The notes: generated from the letters alone by a model not told the origin. 64,000 bases of DNA from Phaeodactylum tricornutum CCAP 1055/1 (GCF_000150955.2 NC_011677.1:434001-498000), one strand, 5' to 3'. Counted from the stretch's first letter, positions 28,139 to 39,066 are shown. Made by a program: numbers and translations.

Positions 28139-30376
28139 ATGAAATTTCTTACCGCTTTGTGCTTCGCCGTCGTGGCTCTCTCTTCCGTACCGTCGGTTGC
28201 GGCCAAGAAGACCAAGACTCCCAAGCCCGTCGTTCAGCCACGCAAGCCATTAATCGATAAGAACGTCAGCGCCAAGACCCTGAAGAAACTGACTGATGGA
28301 AAACGACTCAATCGTAAGGATCGTAAAGAAATCAAAACCGCCGAAAAGACCAAGTACATTGAAATGCGCTCACAGGGAGTTGATGAAGTCTCCAATACAC
28401 CCGAAGCCGCGGCTCTCCGTGCCTACAAGCTTCGTCAAAAAAAGCGCAAGGGTCTCGTCCGGAAAAAGGAAGCCTCTCTCGCTGACATTCTATTCCCTGG
28501 CGTTGCGCCGGAAGAATACGTTCCGGGGGAGCCCGTATGGATTCTATCGGATCTTGCCGACTCGCGCAAAACACCAATTCCCTACGAATACTACGATCTT
28601 CCCGGCAGTTGCCCTCGTCCTATCGAATCCGAATTCAAAAAACGACACCGCGAACGCAAGAATCTGGGCTCTCGATTACAGGGTCACGACCTTCAGCCTG
28701 CGCCTTTCTCAAATATCAAGGTCTTGCAGAATCAAGGCTGTACGCCACTTTGTACCGTCACCCTCGATGCCCAGAAGCTCAAGAAACTTCGTCGCCTCGT
28801 CGAGCGCCAGTACCGCGTGCAGATGACGTTGGATCAATTGCCCCTGTTGATGCGTTCCAAGGAGTACAATTACGCAGTGCGCGGATACCCCATCGGATTC
28901 CGTGCCCCTGCTTCCTTCAAGGCTCTTCACGATGGTGAACTTTATTTGTTCAACCACTTGAAGTTTGTTATTACCTATCAGCAGGATCCCCAAAATTTTC
29001 AGGGTGTTCGTATTACTGGTTTTGATGTTAACCCGATATCAATTCAGCACAGCATGCCTAGTGAAGCGGGACAAGTCGTCAAGGAATCGATTTCTTTGGA
29101 GACATGCAAAGGCGGACCCGTGCCCAACGACCCAGCCTCGTACCTTGCTCTCCGCCCTACTTCAGGTGCCGGATCATTTCCGATTGTCTATTCGTATGAA
29201 GTGCAATGGGTCAAGTCAGATCTAGATTGGACAAATCGCTGGGATGTCTACCTCGTTGGTGCCCCCGACGACGACTTGCATTACTTTTCTATTGTCAACT
29301 CGCTCATGATTGTACTTTTCTTGACTGGTGCCATTTCTACCATCATGATTCGGACCCTCCGCAAGGATATAGCGATTTACAACGAAATGGACTCACTCGA
29401 AGAAGGCAGTGAAGAAACGGGCTGGAAGCTTGTCCACGGCGACGTCTTTCGTCCTCCGCAGTTTAACCCTTCTTGGCTATGCAGTTTGGTTGGTACCGGC
29501 TGTCAAATCGGTCTTGCTTTTGTACTTGCCATGCTTTCGGCTATGCTCAAGTTGCTGAATCCGTTGCAAAAGGGACAAACGTTGACGGCGTTGATTCTGT
29601 TGTACGTATTGTGCGGTTCGGTTGCGGGTTATGTTTCATCGCGTTTGTACAAGTTCACGGATGGGGTTGCCTGGAAGCGCAACGTCTTGCTCACCGCCAT
29701 GGGACTTCCCGGGACATTCGTTTCGGTTTTTGCCGTGTTGAATATCTTTTTGACGTTTGCCGGTGCCGCCACAGCTGTCTCTTTCTGGTTGATTCTCGCT
29801 CTCTTTTTGCTTTGGACGTGCGTCTCCGCACCCTTGGTCTTCCTTGGTGCATACTTTGGCCTCAAGAGCGCCAAGATGGAATCACCTACCAAGACAAACC
29901 AGATTGCACGTGTGGTGCCGCCTCTTCCTTGGAATGTTAAGATGCCGTTTGCTTTCCTGCTCGGTGGAATTTTGCCATTCGGTTCCGTTTGTATTGAATT
30001 GGCGTTCATCATGAGCGCTCTTTGGCTGCATCAGATGTACTACGTATTTGGCTTCCTGTTGGTGGTTGGCTGTATTCTCGCTGCTACCTGTGCCCAAGTC
30101 TCAATGGTCATGACTTACCTGCAGCTCTGCGCCGAAGATCATCGCTGGTGGTGGTCGTCTTTCTGGACTACTGCCAGTGGCGGTGCGTATCTTTTCGCGT
30201 ACGCCGTTTGGTTCCTTTCCTCCCGCTTGAGCATGGCTGGTCTCCTTCCAGTCGTTGTTTACCTTACCTACATGGGAATGATCAGCATCGTGTTCGGTCT
30301 CTTTTGTGGAAGTGTGGGTTTCTTGGCGTCGTTGTGGTTTACTCGCACTATTTATGGTGCGGTTAAGGTGGATTAA
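28139..30376 (+). CDS. TM9 superfamily protein (nonaspanin/EMP70), copy 2
   Basis: The protein has 745 residues, starting MKFLTALCFAVVALSSVPSV (signal peptide). About 100 basic residues follow (RLNRKDRKEIKTAEKTKY, RQKKRKGLVRKKEA), and then the standard TM9 lumenal domain LFPGVAPEEYVPGE, IPYEYYDLPGSC, RKNLGSRLQG. Nine membrane segments begin at YFSIVNSLMIVLFLTGA; ETGWKLVHGDVFRPP and ICVSAPLVF-like CVSAPLVFLGAYFG are conserved. The C-terminus VKVD is a KxD/E signal for Golgi retention. It is co-linear with copy 1 (16679-18919) over its whole length including the basic insert, so the insert predates the duplication. TM9 proteins help sort membrane proteins and support adhesion. Confidence 0.94.
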   Translation: MKFLTALCFAVVALSSVPSVAAKKTKTPKPVVQPRKPLIDKNVSAKTLKKLTDGKRLNRKDRKEIKTAEKTKYIEMRSQGVDEVSNTPEAAALRAYKLRQKKRKGLVRKKEASLADILFPGVAPEEYVPGEPVWILSDLADSRKTPIPYEYYDLPGSCPRPIESEFKKRHRERKNLGSRLQGHDLQPAPFSNIKVLQNQGCTPLCTVTLDAQKLKKLRRLVERQYRVQMTLDQLPLLMRSKEYNYAVRGYPIGFRAPASFKALHDGELYLFNHLKFVITYQQDPQNFQGVRITGFDVNPISIQHSMPSEAGQVVKESISLETCKGGPVPNDPASYLALRPTSGAGSFPIVYSYEVQWVKSDLDWTNRWDVYLVGAPDDDLHYFSIVNSLMIVLFLTGAISTIMIRTLRKDIAIYNEMDSLEEGSEETGWKLVHGDVFRPPQFNPSWLCSLVGTGCQIGLAFVLAMLSAMLKLLNPLQKGQTLTALILLYVLCGSVAGYVSSRLYKFTDGVAWKRNVLLTAMGLPGTFVSVFAVLNIFLTFAGAATAVSFWLILALFLLWTCVSAPLVFLGAYFGLKSAKMESPTKTNQIARVVPPLPWNVKMPFAFLLGGILPFGSVCIELAFIMSALWLHQMYYVFGFLLVVGCILAATCAQVSMVMTYLQLCAEDHRWWWSSFWTTASGGAYLFAYAVWFLSSRLSMAGLLPVVVYLTYMGMISIVFGLFCGSVGFLASLWFTRTIYGAVKVD

Positions 30377-30592
30377 AAAGGTACTATTCAAGTGTTACTG
30401 GTTGCGTTTAGGGTCCCCTCGCCCGTAGCACAATCACAACTTCATACAAAAAACATGATTGCATGCTTCACAACATATTATGAATAGGGAATAGTGCAAT
30501 TATCAAACGTGTTTCACACGTCAGTGTTGCCGTTCTTCAACCAGCTCCTTTAATTCGTTTCATGAAAAGCGCTTCCAGTCGGCAGTGTTTGC

Positions 30593-32393
30593 TCAAAAAA
30601 GCGTGCTACTCTCTGTGTCGAGGTCTGCAGTGTTGTCGATGTCTTTATTGCGCCCAGCCGGGCCTGCGCACCGTTGCTTGAAATACTCAATGCGTTCAAG
30701 TAAAGACCCAGACAGGGAACTGGTACGATTCATAGGGTAAGAAGAGGTTTCGTCGCTTTCTCCGGGTGTGGGCGACTGATGGCCAGGTTCCTTGTACAAT
30801 GATATACGCTTCGGTAGTGGCACCGACACGGAAGTAGAGGCGCTTTCTTCACAGGCAATCGCCGGGTCTTTCTCGCCATCAGACAAAGTAAGAGACTCAT
30901 CTCCGGACTCCATTGGAGTCGGAGCTTTGTAAGTTTCCACCAAAAGTTCAACTGCTTCTTGCTCCGTCATACGATGCTGACGTTTTTCCATTGCCTCCAA
31001 GTATTGCTCACACTCACGCTCCAAAGCTGTGCTGCATGGCAGATCCAGCAGCTCATCTTGAATTGCCCGCAAAGTGTCCGCTTTCTCACAAGGGTTTCCA
31101 TTGGCCATGTGCTGCATCGTGGTGGTAAGTGCCCGCGCTTCAAGCAAGAGTGTCGCTGCGGACAAGGCACCGCCGGCAAAACGTGCGAAACGCGCCGTCC
31201 TCATAATCCCCGTCCCCGTTTTACTAAAGAAGCGCGCGCTTCGACCGACGGTGGCAGCTTCGGTCGCCGTTGCCAGACTACCGAGCTCCACTCCGGCGGC
31301 ACCAGCCCGTCCTGCCGTCATGCCAGCCATGGCACGTGTTTCCGCTTGGGCTTGGCGTTCAGCTGCCAAGCTGCGGCTCGCGTGAGCCGTGAATGAAGAT
31401 GGTCCGTCGTACATGTCAGTTCGAATATGATCTCGTGTCAATGCGTCTCGCAACGTTCCCGTCACGGCCAAAATAGCGTGTACCATACCGTGTAGCGCAA
31501 TAATACGGTCCGCCAATTTCTTGGGTTCGGAGTAATAGTTGCGGACTTCGGTTCCGGTTTGCACGACAGTAGCGCTGCCACCGAATAGTAGAGAAGCCAC
31601 AAGCAATGGCGGTCCAGCCGGTGTAAAAATTGTCGCCGCGGCAGCTACACCAAGTACGCCCGATACCATTCCGGCACTACTGCTACCGACACCTACCTTA
31701 TTCTGTCGTTCTGTGGTTTCCTCTAAACTGGTAGCCACGGTCGCAATGAACTGCGCAGAATACTTGAGTAACAGAATCACTCGATCGTACAGATCAATCA
31801 TTTGGCCTATCTGTGTACGCCGTGTTTCTTTATCTGGAGCCGCCAAACAGTCAATCACGTAATCCATCGAAAATAGTCGTTCGCATTCTAGACATACCGT
31901 GATTCCTTCGCCGCCAAATGTTTTCGACGCGTGGGAGCGACATGCCGGTGCGCTACAAATCAAGCAGGGCGTGCCCGATTTTACCGCGTTGCTGTTGATC
32001 GACCAGCCGACGAATTCTTGGAAAGCGACCGTTTTGGAATATTGCGGAGACGTTACTTGCATCGCTGGGCTGGGTGTCCAGCAGACACTTTGTGCATGTA
32101 GTCGAAAGCGAGTCGCCTTTGAACAAAATACCTTGCTCTTGACAAGTAACTTCCAGGTTCAGCTGACGCATTTTCTCCAAACTTTCGTAAGCCACATTCA
32201 GCTCCATGGTGGTGTCGTTTTTGGGCTTTTTAATCGCTGTCAAAGGTATACAGTGTTCTGGCGTCTGCAGTGCCTCTCGGTTTGCGTAGAGTGCACCGAA
32301 CGGCATGTCCACAACGTACATTCCATCCAACTCTCGATAGTGTTGAATGACGCCGGCGCCATACGTAGTGTTGATTGTTTCACCATGCTTCAT
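30593..32393 (-). CDS. zinc-motif protein with apolipoprotein L-like membrane region
   Basis: Two exons, 32132-32393 and 30593-32064, are joined by a proposed 67-nt intron (donor CAAG|GTATTT, acceptor CCAG) and give 577 residues; the join is inferred. The N-terminus has GAGVIQHYRELDGMYVVDMP, a small beta unit. Then CLIC..CRSH..CLEC forms a likely zinc site. A helix (RVILLLKYSAQFIATVATSL) precedes a Gly/Ala-rich hydrophobic hairpin (GMVSGVLGVAAAATIFTP, PPLLVASLLFGGSATVV). Later comes an Ala/Gly-rich segment, then ALSAATLLLEARALTTTMQH and a KADTLRAIQDELLDL helix. The hairpin plus this tail resembles the ApoL family layout. The C-terminus is polar. Membrane insertion is likely; function is unknown. 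Confidence 0.65.
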
Positions 32394-33087
32394 TGCGTTA
32401 CTGCCTGACCACTTTTCGTGTCTTCTTTGCGTTGACTGTAAATGTGATCGAAGGACTGTCGTTGCTCGTACTGAGTGTTTATATCACAGGCATTCTCCGA
32501 GTTCAGCATCTTTCGATCCTATCCGTCGAGTCCCAGCCCTCTTTTCACTCGATGTTCATCGTGTTCCACGGTGTACTGGTATCTGATTGGATGTAAGTAT
32601 TTTACTGTTAGGAACGATTTGACTGTGAGCGATACATTTCAATCGTAAGCCACCGATCGCGCGCGATTGACAATGAGAGCACGAAACTCCTTGGCCTTCG
32701 CAAGTTGTCGGATAGCAGACTGTGTGATCTTACAATTATAGTTTCAGTGAATCAAAACATTGGATATTCTCCAAGTTCGTCCGTCGTATGAGACCCTTAT
32801 GCGACACATCCTCCCCGTCACCCGTGAGGCAACAAGGCAAAATTAAATTATGAACGGAGAATGGTGGTCGTACTTTGAAATCATCAACGATGGACGGAGA
32901 GCTGCCTGTTGGTAAGAATCCCAATTGACTTGTGCAAAGTAACCTGGAGAAAAAGCAAGTCAGTGGACGATGATCCGAATATACTGGACACGATAGAAGT
33001 TCCGCTCCTCCGTATTTGCCTCTCGGTTTCCACTCTGGTATCTGTAAAGTATAGCGGGATATACAGGCGGTGGACTGCGTGAGGTGA
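32394..33087. other. intergenic with recurrent motifs
   Basis: Contains TTGACTGTAA at 32432-32441, TTACTGTTAG at 32602-32611 and TGACTGTGAG at 32620-32629, three motif copies within 200 bp between two divergent genes. No gene is supported. Confidence 0.5.
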
Positions 33088-34650
33088 ATGGCCAAGAAGC
33101 AGGACGGCGGCTTTGGCCGCGATGAAATGAACGCCTTACTCGGCGGCGGTCTTTCCGAATCGGTACTGCGTCCGCATACCGTGGCGCCGAGTAAAGGCAA
33201 AACGATTAAACCCGACGAAAAGGATGTTGCCGACATGACGGTAGAAGAAACAGCGGCATGGCTTCTGTCGCAACAAAGGATGAAAGCGGGAAAAGTGGGA
33301 CAGACGCAAAAGGGGGCTATGCAACAAGCGCGACATCGAACTGGCAAAGTAAGGCAGTATCACCAGCTTTTGGCCGAGGAGACACAGCATAGAGAAAAGT
33401 CAAAGGAGCTTGACACTGCAGGATCCGATGAGGATACAGATGACTTGTTTGCAAACAAGCAGTTGCGCATGAAAAACATGCCGATCTCTGCTCAACGAAC
33501 CAAAGCGGAGCCAGTAGTTGTTGGCAAGCGTCGTCGGCGATACGATAGTAGCAGTGACGAAGAAAGCGATTCTAAAGAGCAACGTCAGCGTCTAGAACCT
33601 GGATCTAGTAGCAACTCTAGTGACGACGATGACTCGGAAACTGATCGACGCCGACAGCGATTGCTTGCGAAACGCCAACTAGGGCTGGACCGATCAATCG
33701 ATCATGATGTTGGCCTACCAAGTAGTGCCACGATGGAGAATCTACCGGCCAATGTACAGGCCCCTCGTTTGGCTCTGAGCTCCGACGCGCCAATAAAAGC
33801 GGTGTCCGTCGAGAAAAATGTATCTTGCGTCAAACCTCCGGCGGCATCCTCCGAAGAAGGCTCTAGCAGCGGCTCCGAAGATAGCAGTAGTGAAGAGGAG
33901 TCTTCGGATGATGATGGTCCTGTTATTGCTAAACCTATATTCGTTCCGAAACATCGACGAGGAACGCTGAAATCCGCAACCGAGCTGGAAGCAGAAGACA
34001 CGCATCAGGAATTGAAGCAAAAGGCGTTGGAAGAAAAGCGAAAACAAGAGTCACGCGCAATGGTACAGCAAGTTGTTGCTGCCACGGCCCAAGCCGCTCC
34101 TGACTTTGATGTAGCACTGGACGGGATCACGGGGGCTCAAAATACTATGCCAGATGATGCCGACGATAGCGACGACGAAGTAGCTCGAGATGCCTGGGAA
34201 ATTCGTGAGGTGGCTCGCCTCATCGATGAGCTTGACGTGGAAGATGCGAGGCTGCAAGAAGAGCGTGATCTGTCGAGACGAAGAAAAATGACGGATGAAG
34301 AAAGGTTGGCGGAAGACATTGCAACGGGGCGCTATCAAAGGCCTGGTCAACCAAAACAGACCGATTTGGATCAAACATCTGCGAAACGGTACTACCATCG
34401 TGGAGCCTACTATATGGACGAGTCCGAATGGGATTCATCGGACGTGCGTCACAAATCGGCCGTCTACGCAAGAGCAGCCACCGGAGACGATAAGATCAAT
34501 CGCGCTGCTCTACCAGAAGTCATGAGAGTCAAAAAGTTCGGTTTTGCGAATCAAAATCTCAAATATAAAGGACTTGCGGCCGAAGATACATCAGACAAAA
34601 ACAATCAGATATTACCACTCGTCAATATCAAAGATAAATCTAAGCGCTAG
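33088..34650 (+). CDS. MFAP1: spliceosomal protein MFAP1
   Basis: The protein has 520 residues. The N-terminal half is acidic and Ser-rich with low complexity (SSSDEESDSKEQ, SSEEGSSSGSEDSSSEEE). The conserved C-terminal half begins KPIFVPKHRRGTLKSATE and includes the helix AWEIREVARLIDELDVEDAR, MTDEERLAEDIATGRY, RYYHRGAYYMDESEWD and LPEVMRVKKFGFANQNLKYKG, all matching MFAP1. MFAP1 is a component of the spliceosomal B complex, acting before activation in the nucleus. It ends 51 bp from the convergent propeller gene. Confidence 0.92.
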   Translation: MAKKQDGGFGRDEMNALLGGGLSESVLRPHTVAPSKGKTIKPDEKDVADMTVEETAAWLLSQQRMKAGKVGQTQKGAMQQARHRTGKVRQYHQLLAEETQHREKSKELDTAGSDEDTDDLFANKQLRMKNMPISAQRTKAEPVVVGKRRRRYDSSSDEESDSKEQRQRLEPGSSSNSSDDDDSETDRRRQRLLAKRQLGLDRSIDHDVGLPSSATMENLPANVQAPRLALSSDAPIKAVSVEKNVSCVKPPAASSEEGSSSGSEDSSSEEESSDDDGPVIAKPIFVPKHRRGTLKSATELEAEDTHQELKQKALEEKRKQESRAMVQQVVAATAQAAPDFDVALDGITGAQNTMPDDADDSDDEVARDAWEIREVARLIDELDVEDARLQEERDLSRRRKMTDEERLAEDIATGRYQRPGQPKQTDLDQTSAKRYYHRGAYYMDESEWDSSDVRHKSAVYARAATGDDKINRAALPEVMRVKKFGFANQNLKYKGLAAEDTSDKNNQILPLVNIKDKSKR

Positions 34651-34701
34651 TTGGTTTTTGATCTTGCCAAGAACATGATAAACGGAATGATGCTTTGACA
34701 G

Positions 34702-37700
34702 CTAAATTTCATTGTCTTCCACGCGATCATACACAATTGTGCTGCCAACGTTAGCTACACTGCCATCAAACGTTGCAAGTGGGGATCCAACGCCTACCCG
34801 AAAACCGTCTGCGGAAAGTGCGACAGCCGACCCAAACGCGCTCCCCTCGGATCCGCCAATATTGGTGCCTTCCTGTTTCCAAGCCTTCTGATCATCATAG
34901 TATTTCCACACCTGCACCGAACCACTGCCGTTGCCAAATTCGTTATTCTGAGGGATGCCAATCGCGAGAACATTACCATCTTTTGAAAGAGACACGGTTG
35001 TCCCGAATCCTTCGCTTGGCTCCAGTCCGCTAAAGATATTGTCTGTGACCCAAGCATTGTCGATCTCTCGATAAACACGGACCTCCCCAGGTTCGAACGC
35101 AGTACCTCGAGCACCAATTGCAAGCACTTGTCCGTTCCCTGATAGTGAAACAGATGATCCAAATCTACTCAAGATATTGATCCCAGTCAGAGTTTCCCCG
35201 ATTTGCTTCCAGGTTGAGCCATCCCAATCGTATATGCGCACAATCCCACGCTCATCTCGAGCAACTGGCCCACCGACAGCGACGCGTGACCCGTCTTGTG
35301 AGTTGAGTGCCAAAGACCAGCCTACAAAGTCATTCATGGATTCGCCCAAAATATCGGATCCAATTTGAATCCAACGTGTGTTGGACGACCGAAAGACACG
35401 AACTGCTCCACTCTGTTCTCCCGCAAGAGAGTTTCTGAGTGGTGCGCCGACTGCCAGAACATCTCCATCTGCGCTGATATCTACGGCATGTCCAAACCAA
35501 ATATTTTCACCATCTCTTTCCATACGCTCGACTCCCCCATAAGGACTCCATCCACGACCGCGATCTTCAAAAACTTGTACTGTTCCACTATTGAAAGAGG
35601 GATAACCAACTACCAGCCGTCTACCATCACTAGACATGGCTATGGAAGTCTTTTCATCTTCACTCGAGCCTGGACCTTCTAAAGTGACAACATTATCCCA
35701 CTGGGTCCCGTTAAAGGTGTCTGCTCCAGAAAAAACTTGCACTTGTCCGACGTTGAGCTCTGTTGAGGAATTATCCCATCCCGGAGAACTCACGGCAAGA
35801 ATGAAACCGTCTCCTGACATTCCAATGGATGTACCAAATAAAACTTGCGCCTCCTCTGTAGATCCGAAAAGTTCCTCACCCGCCGCTAACCAACCGGAAA
35901 TTTTCGGCGCTGTCTTCTGTGGACCAGCTTGATCTGGTTGGAAAACCCCAGAAACACTAACTGCAATGAGGGTAACTGCCACAACCGAACAAAAAAAAGC
36001 CATTGCCTGAAAAAGACGCAGCCTATGTCGTTGCTTTGGATCGTCCTCACCGTGTTCTTCAAGGACCGCTCCGTCTACAACAACTTCTTCGTGTAATTCG
36101 GCTACGAGAGGCGGTGTGTCGTCCGGGGAAGGCTCCAAGAAAATTTCTGTATCTGCTTGATCTTCTTCGATTTCCCCATATACTTCTTCAGCTTCCGAAA
36201 AACTTTGCGTGTCCACCACAGAGTTGTGCCTAGAGGTAGCCGTGTGAGACGATTCCATACCTTCAATCGCAAACGCACCTGGGATCAATACTGGAAGACC
36301 AGCTTGTGCTTCAATCGTATCATCCTCATCCTCATCTGGATAACATTCTTGGCCTGTCAGATCCATCATACCTGGAGTCAAGGCGACTTGATCCGGAACA
36401 AATCCAGAAGCCAACACCGGTCCGTATATTTTCACACTTTGTTTTGAGCCCTCTACATTGCACTCGCCAGAAATCCTTATGGCTCTTGCTGGCGCCAGCG
36501 ATGGACCATTCTCCTTTTCGTGACGTACTGCGGCAATAAACTCTGTTGCTCCTGGAACGACACAACCACTTGTCGCCGGAGCCAAAGAAGGCCCAGAATC
36601 GTGTCGCTGCAATTTAGTGGTCTCTTCCATGCTGCGCAGTGAGACAAGATCCCGAATTGAAGCAGGTACTACTGTAGATCCATCTGAGCTGTGAGCCGAA
36701 GAATCCATAGACTTTTGTCGCATGCGGTGGAAACGGGAACGGGCTCTGGCGCGGGTAGAATGATTACTCGAATCTACATCACTCTTGATGGAATCAGAGG
36801 ATTTGGTACGTATGGGCAAAAGCAAGACAGCCGACTCGTCCGAGGAGCTGTACGAATGTGTCAGACGGCGCTGATCGTCCTCATTCACGCTAGCCTCAAT
36901 TTGATGGTTCTGACGTCCATTTAACCGATTTAATCGACGCGCCTTCATGTTCCGCGAAGAGGATGAAATGGGACGCACCACTCCGCGCTCTGCACTCTTT
37001 TGGTCCAAGTCACTACGTGTCGTGGCTCGGAATGCGCCTGGCATCAGCGACAATTCACGGGTTGGCGTACCACGAGCCAGGCTTTTTTCTTCCATGATGG
37101 TACGATGCGATTCTGAACCGGCTCGAGCAACAACCGAGCCGGGTTGGAGTACGTGATCTTTCTCTCCAATCATGGGATTCTGTGATAGAGGATCCTTCGA
37201 AGCGCCCAGTTTGCGTTCCGTGACGCGCCGTGTGACGATTGCTTTGGCTGGAAGCTGGTTCTTCTTTAACTTTGCCTCATGCTCTTGTCGCGCTAGTTCC
37301 TCAGCGATAGTTTGGGAGATATTGCTTTGTTGCATCTTTTCTTTAGCGCGTGATTGAATCTTATCGGGAATACCAATTGCAATCATTCCATTTTCCTCGT
37401 CAGAAGATGAGCAAATATCATCATCGTCGCCCACGGCACCAAACTGATCACGTGATGAGTTTTTAAAAGCACGCTGCGGTGCTTTAAGACTGACGTTCTC
37501 TAGAGCCGTTTGATCGGTCCCGTGGCTCGGCCCAAAGGTTTGTCGCCACCTGGAGCGGTTTGGTTCCGGGAGCACAGAACACACCATACCAGTTGCGTTG
37601 CTGGCGCATGCTTCCGACGAATTGGTTTCCCCCTTAGGGTGAGGTTTTGACAAAGAATAGGGCATCAGCGGCGTGGAAGATTCAAAATAGGGAGAAGAAT

Positions 37701-37998
37701 CAGACTCGGCGGAAGTGTGATTACGAGACAAACTTCCAGATACCGATAAGTTCGGACTCGGGCCCATGCACGACGGCAGATCACTATGCACAGAATTACT
37801 CGGATCTGTTGAGACCCTTGAAATCAGATGAACTGCTGTTGGGGAGATTACATCGTTCTGACTCTTCCCATAGGCCGAAATGTAATCACGTTGAGCATTT
37901 TCCGATGTTCTGTTTTGAAGTGACGATACTTCATATCGATACGTTATATCCTTTTGTGTGTTATCAGCTACGCTCTGGCGTTTGGTCTCCCTATCCAT
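34702..37998 (-). CDS. single-pass membrane protein with disordered N-terminus and seven-bladed beta-propeller
   Basis: The protein has 1098 residues from the first ATG. About 650 N-terminal residues are polar, Ser-rich and probably cytosolic. One membrane segment (AMAFFCSVVAVTLIAVSVSG, about 665-685) follows. The C-terminal about 410 residues contain seven repeats of the type GxSxxLSxDGxxLAxGxP, for example GHAVDISADGDVLAVGAP, GSSVSLSGNGQVLAIGA and GTTVSLSKDGNVLAIGIP. Each is followed by a VQVF/VRVY-type strand. Seven units fit one FG-GAP-like or integrin-type propeller outside the cell. The gene at 39067-40622 is a short-tailed relative in divergent orientation. A receptor or adhesion role is inferred from topology only. 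Confidence 0.82.
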   Translation of the reverse strand: MDRETKRQSVADNTQKDITYRYEVSSLQNRTSENAQRDYISAYGKSQNDVISPTAVHLISRVSTDPSNSVHSDLPSCMGPSPNLSVSGSLSRNHTSAESDSSPYFESSTPLMPYSLSKPHPKGETNSSEACASNATGMVCSVLPEPNRSRWRQTFGPSHGTDQTALENVSLKAPQRAFKNSSRDQFGAVGDDDDICSSSDEENGMIAIGIPDKIQSRAKEKMQQSNISQTIAEELARQEHEAKLKKNQLPAKAIVTRRVTERKLGASKDPLSQNPMIGEKDHVLQPGSVVARAGSESHRTIMEEKSLARGTPTRELSLMPGAFRATTRSDLDQKSAERGVVRPISSSSRNMKARRLNRLNGRQNHQIEASVNEDDQRRLTHSYSSSDESAVLLLPIRTKSSDSIKSDVDSSNHSTRARARSRFHRMRQKSMDSSAHSSDGSTVVPASIRDLVSLRSMEETTKLQRHDSGPSLAPATSGCVVPGATEFIAAVRHEKENGPSLAPARAIRISGECNVEGSKQSVKIYGPVLASGFVPDQVALTPGMMDLTGQECYPDEDEDDTIEAQAGLPVLIPGAFAIEGMESSHTATSRHNSVVDTQSFSEAEEVYGEIEEDQADTEIFLEPSPDDTPPLVAELHEEVVVDGAVLEEHGEDDPKQRHRLRLFQAMAFFCSVVAVTLIAVSVSGVFQPDQAGPQKTAPKISGWLAAGEELFGSTEEAQVLFGTSIGMSGDGFILAVSSPGWDNSSTELNVGQVQVFSGADTFNGTQWDNVVTLEGPGSSEDEKTSIAMSSDGRRLVVGYPSFNSGTVQVFEDRGRGWSPYGGVERMERDGENIWFGHAVDISADGDVLAVGAPLRNSLAGEQSGAVRVFRSSNTRWIQIGSDILGESMNDFVGWSLALNSQDGSRVAVGGPVARDERGIVRIYDWDGSTWKQIGETLTGINILSRFGSSVSLSGNGQVLAIGARGTAFEPGEVRVYREIDNAWVTDNIFSGLEPSEGFGTTVSLSKDGNVLAIGIPQNNEFGNGSGSVQVWKYYDDQKAWKQEGTNIGGSEGSAFGSAVALSADGFRVGVGSPLATFDGSVANVGSTIVYDRVEDNEI

Positions 37999-39066
37999 GT
38001 TAGAAATGCTGGACGCTAAACGTAGCGGGGATGCTTGGGTAGAAAGTAGTGGAATAGTCAACAGGTTTTTGAAATTACGTTGTTCGTAGGAAAGTGGACT
38101 CAAATTGTTTACATTCGCTTGTTGAGCGTTGTAGGGTGGCTAGCATCAGCACCCAATGGGATAACCAGGTTTCGGCAGGAGGTCATTTTATGCGTAGTCG
38201 ACAAATACGCATTCCTAAAAAAAAACAAAACTCCGTTAAGTGCCACAGTACCACATCATTGTTTTACTTAATAGTCTATTTCTGGATTGCTTTCATGGCA
38301 TAAAATGGACAATATAACTTTTCAACGAAGTCAGTGACTCGTCAACAAACCAACGAGCCTGACTGTGAATAGCGTGACCTGCCAAATATGAGACACTCTC
38401 TTTATGCGTTTCATCGTCAAGAACTTTCTGCCTTTTTTTGATCAACCTCACGGCAGCAGTTACAGGAATTTGCCGGTTATTTAGCGTGATTTTCACATCC
38501 ATTGCCTTGAAAGTAAAACGAGCGGAATGAAAGGCACAGCTTTAAGATCGAAAAAACCAGAATAAGGTATTGTCACTTCTCAGTCCAGAGTCCCTGATCT
38601 CTAATACAGTCAAGGAAGAGTGATTAATGCAACAATGCTGACGGCAAGCGAATCGAGTTTCGTGACGGAGAAGCGACGTAAGGTAAGGAGAGAGTAGCTA
38701 TTTGGGACGTGCACAGGCTTTGCCAGCTGTATAGCAACAATGACAATCCTATCACGATCAATATTGTTGGACAAAAGTCATTTTGAAAATTCCCGAGTGT
38801 TAAATGTGTCTTGTAAATAGTGCTTGGTAGTTATCGCAGCATTCGCAAGTCATAATACCCAAAATTTCTAGTCTTGGGATACGACTGGTCTCTGTCAAGT
38901 CTTTGGACGTCTTTCCTGTTTCGGTCTTCCATATTGAACAGCCGTTTCGACTTCTCACTGAGATATCTGGTCTACCCAAACAGGCCTTGCATCTTCTCGG
39001 GGGGTTTTCGTTGACTCTCGCAAGCCCACTTAAGGTCAAAGTCATATCCTCATTTTGCAAACAAGT
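37999..39066. other. intergenic between divergent propeller genes
   Basis: Contains TGACTGTGAA at 38360-38369. A 69-codon minus-strand ORF at 38293-38502 (start MDVKITLNNRQIPVTAAVRL) reads like a protein but has no recognised domain or splice partner, so it is not called. Nothing else seen. Confidence 0.4.

Noticed and set aside
31953-32062. End of the exon 1 frame reading FPRIRRLVDQ
   Set aside because: The FPRIRR word also occurs in two other proteins here, but in this place the other frame continues into the zinc site and ApoL-like region. I take the exon 1 frame to end at a splice site before it.
32023-32064. A 40-nt intron (GTAACG..CCAAG) as an alternative join in the ApoL-like gene
   Set aside because: It keeps the frame but is shorter than any other intron here; the 67-nt intron with a CAAG|GTATTT donor is better.
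38293-38502. 69-codon minus-strand ORF between the propeller genes
   Set aside because: It reads like protein and starts with ATG, but has no recognisable domain, no leader and no neighbouring exon.
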